Positions 9,101-15,485 are shown, numbered from the stretch's first letter. The stretch is 18,990 nt of DNA from Bacteroidales bacterium UBA6366 (GCA_002438845.1 DJRG01000019.1:1-18990), one strand, 5' to 3'. Notes: generated by a model not told the origin, from the letters alone. Program-made: numbers and translations.

Positions 9101-9297
9101 TCATCTTCCGACCAGAGTGTCTTATATACGTTGTTTTCCGGACCGGACAGGTGTGTCTTGGTATCAGCCTTCTGCTCAATGCTGGCCCTTAGCGTCGTGA
9201 CAATACTTTCATTTACGAATTCTTCTTCGGTGCAGGCCGCCATCGTGACAAGCGATGATGACAGTATGAATATATTCAATAATCTTGTTGCTTTCAT
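6187..9297 (-). CDS. Modular surface lipoprotein: fimbrillin-like domain, EF-hand loop, LRRs, BACON, M64-type metallopeptidase
   Basis: A 1036-residue protein. A lipoprotein signal ends at Cys22 (VTMAAC), followed by TEEE, which resembles the acidic surface-export signal of Bacteroidota lipoproteins. Residues 30-275 look like a fimbrillin (Mfa-like) domain. Residues 296-307 form a perfect EF-hand loop (DKDKDGEISFDE). Eleven 21-residue LRRs span 358-589 (consensus LDIS-N--L--L-C--N-L), then a cap (NTMYIFYGQIDG to TTKFIV). A BACON domain occupies about 625-703. Residues 710-990 resemble M64 peptidases: LRHEGCGHGFGKLADEYF gives zinc ligands His870 and His875 with Glu871 as the likely catalytic residue, and a third ligand probably in the LADEY region. 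The C terminus is Ala/Pro-rich (IPLAPPVMVMVDE) and lacks the tail of its paralogues. Founding M64 members cleave IgA, but the substrate here is unknown; the LRRs may choose it. It lies 9 nt after the preceding cluster gene. Confidence 0.85.
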   Translation of the reverse strand: MKATRLLNIFILSSSLVTMAACTEEEFVNESIVTTLRASIEQKADTKTHLSGPENNVYKTLWSEDDAIGVFAGSPNPSEFKLTGGAGTNSGEFTGTIPSGKKIAVYPYSICESINGSSISVTLPYEQFYKVGNIPDGAYPMVATSGENTLKFKNLCSVLKISMTGSLTVNHIRFSTNNSKIKVSGNATINADPESPYLVVSEEGNSYVKLVCPAVPLSSSVTEFFIVVPAQKYTDGFTLIIDTDKGKVQKKIETDVTLKRSELYRITPFECRINDGNKNIIFEDTNFKAYMVDNFDKDKDGEISFDEALSVRHIDVRTDSITSLVGIEHMPNLSYLSCKGSFKWNSSKGRYDYKGLLKSLDVAKNTNLKTLMCDFNQLSTLDVTNNLLLESLWIQGNYFESIDISNNILLNNMVCNLNRITSIDISNNTNLTHLDVSTNRLSSIDLSANTLLEHISLENNNYLSTIDVSRIHHLKELYVFNCMLSSIDISKNPEITRLACGRNSISVIDISHNPALQMLSIYNNNLTKLDLTNNSKLVGLELQSNDLTSIELKNCPELKELNCAYNNIKTLDISKLKALEKLYCNNNPLNTMYIFYGQIDGLKDKNIPYTTKFIVGSEPGEDEVFSVTPTLFDIDGNEQDITMTVTANMEYSIDSQPEWISKKSENSGTYTFTVGANTTSSARSGEIIFKNVNNSLLTVTVKQGIQTYTSSDYSQDGKVTKIHSATVGKGIDVVFVGDAFADKDQELFNKYVELGKEAFFTEEPFKSTKDRFNIYRIGSVSKNGIITQEGGDTKFSAEFGQGTNIGGEDEAVFSFVKKYIPSVDLTKTIVFVIINKAKYAGTCWMYSNNQAICYVPLCRNETDYAQTLRHEGCGHGFGKLADEYFYTSQGTIPADRITELKMWKLLSYGFYENVDLTSDPEKIAWSKFISDSRYSGKVGVYEGGYTYVYGVYRPTDYSIMRHNTGGFNAPSREAIYKKIMKFSEGDAWKFDYETFVKFDAPARSAEAVTRAAAQSAAVDEANFIPLAPPVMVMVDE
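7531..8226 (-). repeat. LRR block, 11 units of 63 bp (M64 protein)
   Basis: Eleven consecutive 21-residue leucine-rich repeats (one of 22) encode residues 358-589. The consensus is xSIDISNNxxLxxLxCxxNxL. The DNA is AT-rich: lines I counted by hand are about 30% GC here (7681-7740), against 52% in the peptidase part (7021-7080). Confidence 0.9.
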
Positions 9298-9306
9298 ATT
9301 TTGGTC

Positions 9307-11790
9307 TTATTTCAGTGTGATTTCTCCTCCGTCTTTTGTATCCTCGTTGCCGCCGTAGGCTGAGCCGTCGATGAATATGAGGTCCTTCGTCGTTCCGAGC
9401 GGAGCGCTTGTGGCATTGTCCACGTAGTAGTCCCCGTAGTTGGCGGTTCTTATTATTGGCTGTGAACCGTACTGCTTGAGAACATAGACCAGAATCCTGA
9501 GGTTATCCTTGTTATAGGAGTTAGGTATCGTCACGGAGTAACTCTTTTCCGCTGTTTTATTGTCGGCTGTTGTGGAGAAAGCTTCACCGGTGATGTCTGT
9601 GAATGCAACTCTGGCGATGCTGCTGTGGTTATAGCCCGCTACCCCTCCGTTCTGGTAGCCGATGATGTTGTCTTCCAACAGCACGGCTGTGACTTTGTAA
9701 TCGCCCTTTTCCTTTATGTAAAGTTTGATCTTCAAATCCAGCTTGCTGCCTGAAATCGAGGATGTGAAAGAGATTCCTGTCTTTGTCGGGTATTTGCTTT
9801 CTGTTTCTTTCGCAGCATTGACTATGAGCTTTGCCGTGTAATCGTTACTTGTGTAGTTCTCAATCAAACTTCTATAATCAATTATACCGGTAGGGTAGCC
9901 TGTTATTCTGAATATATTTTCCATCATCGTTGTTCCGCTGAATCCTAAATTAGATGAAGTAGGGTGCAGGTTCAACATCTCAATTTTGTTTGGATACTGG
10001 CTTGTCGCCTTGGCGAAACTGGTCGCCAGATTAGGGCAGTACCCACACCAAGTCGCCGTGAATCTCATACCCAGAGACTTGTGCCAGAACTCCTTGTTCG
10101 CCCACTCCTCCGGCTCTTCATGCTCTTCGGAACCTTTCACCACGAGTTTTGTGGTCGAAGGGATTTCCATTGTATTAATGCCATTCTGCTGTCCTGAGTA
10201 GATATACAATGTTGTCAATGGGTTACTCGTAGCATAAAGCCATTTCAGAGATGTATTCTTTGATATATCCAGTGAGGAAAGATTATTGCTGTTGCAAGAT
10301 AAAGAATATAATTCCGGATTGTATTTAACGTCTATCGATGAAAGATTATTGCCGTCACAATTCAAAGATTGTAGTTTCGGATTGTGGCTTACATCAAGTG
10401 ATGAGAGATTATTGTTATCACAATATAACTGTTGCAATTTCTGATTATTACATACATTCAATGATGAGAGATTATTGTCGTAACAATCTAGCCTTACCAG
10501 TTCTGGATTATTCTTTGCATCCAATGAGGATAGATTATTGCGGTTGCAGTATAACGTCTCTAACTCTGGATTGTGACTTATATCCAGCGAGTCTAGATTA
10601 TTGTTATCACAATATAACTGCTGCAATTTTGTATTATTGCTAACATCCAGTGAAGAGAGAGGGTTGCTGCTGACTCTCAGATAATAAAGCTCAGTATTCT
10701 TGGAAACGTCAATACTCTTCAATGCACCGGCGATGTTATCCCCTTTGCCATTACCTATACAACGTAAGTATTGAAGATTTATCATATATTCGATGCCTAC
10801 AAGGGAAGATATGTTATTAGTGATAATAGTAATTCTCGTGACATCAAGTGCTTCTTCGTAACTGATTTCGCCATCATTGTCCTTGTCGAAGTTTGCGACT
10901 ATGTAGGCCTTGAAGTTCGCATCCTCGAAGACGATATTATCGCCCTTGCCATCATCCACCTTGCACTCGAAGGCCTCTATTGGATATAGGACGGAACGAT
11001 CAAGCGTTATGGTTGATTTGAGCGCTTTGACAACGTTGCCTTTGTCAGTGGTTATTGTGAGTGTGAAACCGTCCACATAGCGGAACGGCGGGACAACCAT
11101 GTGAAAGTCGGTCTCTGTGCCAGTCAGTTTGACACCTTCACCACAGTCAAGTTTTATATAGGAGTATGATGGTGAGTACATTGTCATCACTCTTTCGGAC
11201 CAGTCTATGACCGCTTTGCCGGAAACCTTGATACGGTCTGAATTTGGGGAGAAAGTGATTGATTTCACGGTCACGTCACCGTACATCGGTATCTTAAGAA
11301 CTGAACATACGTTCGCAAATTTAAGAGTTCCGTTGTTGTGGCTACCGTACATCGGGTAGGCGTTTTCAGGAATATTCCCTTCCACATATTTCTGAACTTC
11401 AGGGAGGTCTATGGTGGCAAGGACTCCATTTCTGGACATGGCTATTGAGGCTGGATAAATGGCAATCATGTCATCGGAAGAGATTCCAGTCGCATTGAAT
11501 TGACCTGTGTTGGTGCCGGCCCCGGACAGAAGTTTATGTTCGGTAAAATTGCTTGTCTGACTTTCTCCTGAAAAGATAGCGATCGTATCATCATCTTTCC
11601 ATACTGTCTTGTAAACACCTCCTGCGTCAGGCCCGTCGAGAGCGGTTTTAGTGATGGGCAACTCTATTGTCCCGGTTATCGTCAATGCTTCCGTCACGCG
11701 ATCCTCTTCGGTGCAGGCAACCATTGTTACCGTGGCCACCAGTGCCGCAAATTTTATGAATATATTCGTTCTTTTCATACTCTTCATCAT
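9307..11790 (-). CDS. Modular surface lipoprotein: fimbrillin-like domain, EF-hand loop, LRRs, Omp28/thioredoxin-like domain
   Basis: An 827-residue protein (the start could also be Met5 at 11778). Lipobox cysteine Cys26 (TMVAC) is followed by TEED. A fimbrillin-like domain (about 35-278; TKTALDGPDAGGVYKTVW is the family-like opening) precedes a perfect EF-hand loop at 302-313 (DKDNDGEISYEE). Eight 21-residue LRRs fill 358-525 and end in the shared cap (NPLTTLYIYSGQQNG, IPSTTKLVV). A Glu-rich linker (554-564) leads to a C-terminal Omp28-like domain with FTATWCGYCPN (Cys582/Cys585) and a GYPTGIIDY strand with the likely cis-proline. The protein closes with GGNEDTKDGGEITLK, a tail shared with two neighbours. 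The fusion of LRRs to a redox-type domain is unusual in my experience. It lies 9 nt downstream of the next LRR gene and 9 nt upstream of the M64 gene, so one transcript is likely. Confidence 0.85.
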   Translation of the reverse strand: MMKSMKRTNIFIKFAALVATVTMVACTEEDRVTEALTITGTIELPITKTALDGPDAGGVYKTVWKDDDTIAIFSGESQTSNFTEHKLLSGAGTNTGQFNATGISSDDMIAIYPASIAMSRNGVLATIDLPEVQKYVEGNIPENAYPMYGSHNNGTLKFANVCSVLKIPMYGDVTVKSITFSPNSDRIKVSGKAVIDWSERVMTMYSPSYSYIKLDCGEGVKLTGTETDFHMVVPPFRYVDGFTLTITTDKGNVVKALKSTITLDRSVLYPIEAFECKVDDGKGDNIVFEDANFKAYIVANFDKDNDGEISYEEALDVTRITIITNNISSLVGIEYMINLQYLRCIGNGKGDNIAGALKSIDVSKNTELYYLRVSSNPLSSLDVSNNTKLQQLYCDNNNLDSLDISHNPELETLYCNRNNLSSLDAKNNPELVRLDCYDNNLSSLNVCNNQKLQQLYCDNNNLSSLDVSHNPKLQSLNCDGNNLSSIDVKYNPELYSLSCNSNNLSSLDISKNTSLKWLYATSNPLTTLYIYSGQQNGINTMEIPSTTKLVVKGSEEHEEPEEWANKEFWHKSLGMRFTATWCGYCPNLATSFAKATSQYPNKIEMLNLHPTSSNLGFSGTTMMENIFRITGYPTGIIDYRSLIENYTSNDYTAKLIVNAAKETESKYPTKTGISFTSSISGSKLDLKIKLYIKEKGDYKVTAVLLEDNIIGYQNGGVAGYNHSSIARVAFTDITGEAFSTTADNKTAEKSYSVTIPNSYNKDNLRILVYVLKQYGSQPIIRTANYGDYYVDNATSAPLGTTKDLIFIDGSAYGGNEDTKDGGEITLK
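10216..10719 (-). repeat. LRR block, 8 units of 63 bp with an internal three-unit duplication
   Basis: Eight exact 21-residue repeats encode residues 358-525 (consensus SSLDVSxNPxLxxLYCDNNNL). Units 2-4 (10468-10656) and 5-7 (10279-10467) correspond pairwise. A 35-nt stretch at 10595-10629 recurs at 10406-10440 with one mismatch, 189 bp (three units) away. GC is about 30% (18 of 60 in 10381-10440). Confidence 0.9.
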
Positions 11791-11799
11791 GATTAAGAT

Positions 11800-13938
11800 T
11801 TACTCAAGTCTGATCTTATCCCCGGTTGTCGTGTCATTGTTTCCTCCCGGGATGACGCTTTCTATGATCTGGGTGAAATCAGGAATCTTCTTGTACTTTA
11901 TGGCGTCATACTGGCCTTTGAACGCGTATAAGGTCTTCAAAGGATTGTCTTGGCAATAAAGCCAAGTAAGGACTTTGTTGTTGCAAATATCAAGAGATAC
12001 GATTTCATTGTCAAAGCAGTTCAAACAATAAAGTTCATGGTTATGCGTGATATCCAATCCTTTAAGATTGTTTTCATAGCAGTCAAGGGATTGTAGTTTT
12101 ATATTTGAAGTGACATCTAATCTCTCAAGATTGTTTTTAGAGCAGTCTATTGCGTAGAGCAATTTGTTATGAGAAACGTCCAGTGAATTCAGTTTGTTTC
12201 CAAAACAGCTAAAGTCCTTTAGTCCCGTGTTGTCGGAAATGTCCAATGACTCAATCTTGTTTTCTCCACAATAGAAATTGAACAGGGCAGTGCTTGGTGT
12301 CATTATGATTTGACTGATGCTATTACGAAAACATTGAAGAACTGTTAGCTCTGTGCATTTGCTTACATCAAGAGTTGATGTAAGGTTGTTGTCGCCACAT
12401 AAGAAAGTCTTGAGTTTAGTACATTTTGAGACATCTATCGTTGCTATGTTGTTGAATGCCATACGTAGATATTCAAGATTAGCATTATGACTCAGATCCA
12501 AAGAACTCAAGTCGCATCCTGAGCAGTCAAGATAAACCAATGCTGCATTATATTTCAGATCCAAATTTGAAATAGCATTGCTCGAACATATTAGCGTGTC
12601 GAGTTTCTCATTATTAGTCACATCTAAAGATGATAGGGAATTGCCGTCAATTAGTACTGTTCTTAATAGTTTGTTTTGATTCAGGTTAATTGTCTCCAAA
12701 CTATTGTCGTAGCAGATCAGTCGAGTTAATTTATCATTGGATCTAGTGTCAAGAGATGCGAGATTGTTGACTTCACATAGCAACTCAGATAGTTCCGCAT
12801 TACCGCTGACATCGATACCTGTCAGAACATTGTACCCGACATTCAATAATTTTAGCTTTTTGTTGTGGGAAACATCGATTGTTTTTAGCGATCCATTGAG
12901 TTTCCAAGGCCTTGTGTTGTATGTGCCACGGCATCTCAGTGTCTCAAGATTGGCCATGTACTCAATTCCTGCGAGGGACTCTATGTTGTCGGAGCAGACA
13001 TTGATGTCCGTGACTCCCAAAGCTTCTTCACGACTGATCTCGCCGTCATTGTTGGTATCGAAATTGGCGACTATATAGGCCTTGAAGTTCGCGTCCTCGA
13101 AAACGATGCTCTCCTTGCTGTCATCAATCTTGCATTCGAAAGTTTTGACTGGGTAAAGAACCGAGCGGCTCAAGGTCACATCGGACTTCACGGCCTTTGT
13201 CACTTCTCCATGGTCGGTGCTGATGGTGATTGTGAATCCGCCCGTGTACTTCTGGGCCGGGACAACCATGAGGAAATCCGTGCTTGTTTTTGTCAGTTTC
13301 ACACCGTTCTCGCATTTGAGTCTGACTGTTGATTGGGCGTCATTTGACATGGTCAACATTTTGTCTGCCGCATTCACAGTGGCATTGCCGGAGGTCTTCA
13401 CGTCGGTGTCATTCGGGGTGAAGGTGATTGAGTTGACAGTCAAGTCTCCGAACATCCTGAGACGAAGAACAGAGCATAGGTTGTAGAACGGAAGGATGGC
13501 ACCATTGCTGACCGCTGCCATTGGGTATGCCCCTTGCGGAATATTCCCGCTGACATATTCCTGAACATCGGGGAGTGTGATGGAAATTGTTGATCCGGAT
13601 TTTCCTTTCACGATGGAATAAGGGTAGAAGGCGACCATATTGTCAGAGGCTGCGTTTCCCTCGAACTCGGCGGTGTTGGTGTTCGCCCCGGATGTGAGTT
13701 TGAATTCTGTGGCGGAGTCGTTACCGGAGAACACGGCGATCGCGTCTTCCGATAACCAGATTGTCTTGTAAACTCCGTCCGCGTCCGGGCCGTCAAGAGC
13801 TGTCCTTGTGGATGACTTCTCGATGGTCGCCATGATCGTTCGCACTTTTTGTCCGTGCTGTTCTTCCTCGTTGCAGGACATCGCCGTGGTAAGCGAGGAG
13901 AGTACCAGAATATTGATTAGTATAGTTGATGCTTTCAT
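11800..13938 (-). CDS. Modular surface lipoprotein: fimbrillin-like domain, EF-hand loop, long LRR array, no C-terminal enzyme
   Basis: A 712-residue protein from the ATG at 13938; an in-frame TTG two codons upstream is a less likely start. Lipobox cysteine Cys22 (TAMSC) is followed by NEEE. The fimbrillin-like domain (about 30-275, SSTRTALDGPDADGVYKTIW) and a complete EF-hand loop at 294-305 (DTNNDGEISREE) match the two downstream paralogues. Fifteen 21-residue LRRs (one of 22) occupy 352-667, most with a cysteine at the same position (LxCxxN), then the shared cap (NPLKTLYAFKGQYD). After the cap comes only a short segment and the tail GGNNDTTTGDKIRLE. With the longest array and no effector domain, it may be a pure binding protein (inference). 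It begins 12 nt after the end of the BACON gene. A pilus-tip or adhesin role through the fimbrillin-like domain is an alternative reading. Confidence 0.85.
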   Translation of the reverse strand: MKASTILINILVLSSLTTAMSCNEEEQHGQKVRTIMATIEKSSTRTALDGPDADGVYKTIWLSEDAIAVFSGNDSATEFKLTSGANTNTAEFEGNAASDNMVAFYPYSIVKGKSGSTISITLPDVQEYVSGNIPQGAYPMAAVSNGAILPFYNLCSVLRLRMFGDLTVNSITFTPNDTDVKTSGNATVNAADKMLTMSNDAQSTVRLKCENGVKLTKTSTDFLMVVPAQKYTGGFTITISTDHGEVTKAVKSDVTLSRSVLYPVKTFECKIDDSKESIVFEDANFKAYIVANFDTNNDGEISREEALGVTDINVCSDNIESLAGIEYMANLETLRCRGTYNTRPWKLNGSLKTIDVSHNKKLKLLNVGYNVLTGIDVSGNAELSELLCEVNNLASLDTRSNDKLTRLICYDNSLETINLNQNKLLRTVLIDGNSLSSLDVTNNEKLDTLICSSNAISNLDLKYNAALVYLDCSGCDLSSLDLSHNANLEYLRMAFNNIATIDVSKCTKLKTFLCGDNNLTSTLDVSKCTELTVLQCFRNSISQIIMTPSTALFNFYCGENKIESLDISDNTGLKDFSCFGNKLNSLDVSHNKLLYAIDCSKNNLERLDVTSNIKLQSLDCYENNLKGLDITHNHELYCLNCFDNEIVSLDICNNKVLTWLYCQDNPLKTLYAFKGQYDAIKYKKIPDFTQIIESVIPGGNNDTTTGDKIRLE
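11938..12885 (-). repeat. LRR block, 15 units of about 63 bp
   Basis: Fifteen 21-residue repeats (one has 22) encode residues 352-667. The units differ more from each other than in the 8-unit block, suggesting an older array. GC is low (21 of 60 in 12601-12660) against 35 of 60 in the fimbrillin-like part (13201-13260). Confidence 0.9.
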
Positions 13939-13950
13939 ATTCAATAAGTT

Positions 13951-14919
13951 TTATTCGACGACTATTTCCCCTCCGGTAGTGGTGTTCTCGTTGCCACCTT
14001 TAGGTTTACCGGCGGCCTGCCTGACTGTGACAGGGACGCACTCGTTGTTGTCGTTGCAGAAGACGATGACTCCCTCTCTGGCCGTTGTTGAGGTGTTGGC
14101 CTCGGCCTTGAATGTGTAGGTGTCTGTGTTGCCGCTGGTGGCCTTGTCCGTCTGCTTCACCCATTCCGGCTTTGAGTCGATCTTGTAGCCTATGTTATGC
14201 TTGACCTTGACTGTGAATGATTCTCCTTGAGCCGCCACATTGAATTCCGATTCGTCAATGGAGAAGACGACGTCGGCACCCGCTTGCTTGACGGACACTT
14301 CTTTCTTCACACTGCCGTCCGAGGTTGACACAGTGATGGTCCCCGTCCTTGCGATGAGCGATGGGTTCTCGGTGACCCCGGCGGCGATGATGACCATTCC
14401 TTTGCCCTTGTCAGAATCCAATGTGATCCACTCGGCGTCCTTGGTGACCACCCAGTCGGTGTTGGAGGTAATCTGAAGCATTCCCTCTCCCTTGCTGGCG
14501 GAGAATGTCAAGGATTCAGGGCTCACGCTCAAAGATGCTTTCAGCGCTTCCTGACGGACGGTTATCGAAACTTTCCGGGTTGAGCCTTTGTCCGTGATCG
14601 TCACGGTGGCGCTTCTTGGCTGGAGTGAAGTGTTCTCCTCGACTTTCACCGTGACGGAATTCTTACCGGCCTCTCCCGATGAAGGGGAAATGGAGACCCA
14701 GTCAGCTGACACAGCCGCAGACCAAGCCACGTTGGTGGTGAAGTTCACAGAGATCGACTGCCCCGCACTTTCGATTGAAATTCCTGAGGAGACAATGGTC
14801 TCCGGGAGGTTGATTTCCGGCGCGGTCTCCTGGTCGGTCTCTTTTCCGGTCTCGCCACAGCCTGCCAAAAGAGTGACGATGGCAACCGTGTTGAGCAAAG
14901 TGAGTAATTTTCTCATCAT
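13951..14919 (-). CDS. Lipoprotein with three BACON domains
   Basis: A 322-residue protein with a clear lipobox (LLAGC, Cys21). It consists almost wholly of three BACON-type Ig-like domains: about 36-125, 128-214 and 216-303. Each shows the family pattern of a buried tryptophan followed by a second short W-containing strand (NVAWSAAVSADWVSISPSSG; NTDWVVTKDAEWITLD; YKIDSKPEWV) and ends in TVRQ or VKQ. BACON domains are common in Bacteroidota surface proteins and act as spacers or carbohydrate/mucin binders. The third domain is close to the BACON domain of the M64 protein in the same cluster. The C terminus is GGNENTTTGGEIVVE, the same 15-residue tail as in two LRR proteins. Unlike the LRR lipoproteins it lacks an acidic run right after the cysteine (CGETGKETD). 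It starts 19 nt after the end of the TlpA-like gene. Confidence 0.88.
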   Translation of the reverse strand: MMRKLLTLLNTVAIVTLLAGCGETGKETDQETAPEINLPETIVSSGISIESAGQSISVNFTTNVAWSAAVSADWVSISPSSGEAGKNSVTVKVEENTSLQPRSATVTITDKGSTRKVSITVRQEALKASLSVSPESLTFSASKGEGMLQITSNTDWVVTKDAEWITLDSDKGKGMVIIAAGVTENPSLIARTGTITVSTSDGSVKKEVSVKQAGADVVFSIDESEFNVAAQGESFTVKVKHNIGYKIDSKPEWVKQTDKATSGNTDTYTFKAEANTSTTAREGVIVFCNDNNECVPVTVRQAAGKPKGGNENTTTGGEIVVE

Positions 14920-14938
14920 GGCCTTGAATATTAATTTC

Positions 14939-15442
14939 TTATTGATTGTTTTTAATTATCTTTATTGTCTCCAGTTCGTCTCCCGCCGAGTAGCCGGTGT
15001 GAGAGTGGACCTGTCTGCCTTTCTTGTCATAGACGAACAATTGCGGGATATAGACCACATTCAGGCTTCTGTAGAGGTTCCTGTTCGTGTCGTAAAGGAG
15101 TGTGAACCCGTCCCAGTCATGGGATTTGACCATCGCCTTCGCCCTGGAGACGGACCTGCTGTCATCCACGGAGACGCAGACAACCTTGCAGGAAATGTCC
15201 GGAAGGTCTGCCAGGGCCTCACTCAGTGCGTCAATCTCCTCGATGCAGTACTTGCAGGTGGATGACCAGAATGCGACCACGACCGGAGTCTTGCCGTCGA
15301 TAAGTCCGGCGGTACGGACCGCCTTGCCTTTCCCGTCCTCTATCTTGACATCCGGAAAATCCTGAGCCATTGAGAGAATAGTCATGAGGCTCAGCAGAAT
15401 AGCGATAAAGGTCTTTTTCGAGTTCATTGGCGGATTGTTCAT
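14939..15442 (-). CDS. Secreted TlpA-like thioredoxin-family protein
   Basis: A 167-residue protein and the first gene of the seven-gene cluster. An N-terminal signal peptide ends near SMAQ; the periplasm is the likely location. The thioredoxin fold is shown by VVVAFWSSTCKYCIEEI, with CxxC at Cys63/Cys66, by VVCVSVDD, and by VYIPQLFVYD with the likely cis-proline Pro133. TlpA-like proteins reduce or exchange disulfides in other exported proteins. Here it precedes genes for Cys-rich LRR proteins and two Omp28-like CxxC proteins, which may be its clients or partners (inference). Two starts are possible: ATG at 15442 leaves a leader of only about 8 nt from the predicted transcription start, while ATG at 15427 (MNSKKTF) leaves about 23 nt and gives a more usual signal peptide. 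Confidence 0.85.
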   Translation of the reverse strand: MNNPPMNSKKTFIAILLSLMTILSMAQDFPDVKIEDGKGKAVRTAGLIDGKTPVVVAFWSSTCKYCIEEIDALSEALADLPDISCKVVCVSVDDSRSVSRAKAMVKSHDWDGFTLLYDTNRNLYRSLNVVYIPQLFVYDKKGRQVHSHTGYSAGDELETIKIIKNNQ

Positions 15443-15454
15443 AACGCATTTTTA

Positions 15455-15485
15455 CAAAAATAGTCATTGTCATCCAATTTGCCAA
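15455..15485 (-). promoter_or_regulatory. Putative promoter of the seven-gene LRR/BACON/M64 cluster
   Basis: On the minus strand TTG (15485-15483) is followed after 20 bases by TATTTTTG (15462-15455), a perfect TAnnTTTG -7 element at the normal distance. Transcription would begin near 15450. No other comparable element is visible between the cluster genes, which fits a single transcript. Confidence 0.6.

Noticed and set aside
10338..10643. Plus-strand frame of 101 codons encoding a repetitive Cys/Tyr/His-rich peptide
   Set aside because: It is the antisense image of the 63-bp LRR repeats, which are a multiple of three and so keep any frame open. No signal peptide or promoter.
7531..12885. 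Regular 63-bp repeats considered as a CRISPR or other non-coding array
   Set aside because: Period is three times 21 codons, there are no unique spacers, and the repeats encode a clean LRR consensus.
14588..15265. Plus-strand frame of 225 codons across the BACON and TlpA-like genes
   Set aside because: Spans two well-supported minus-strand genes and their junction; antisense shadow.
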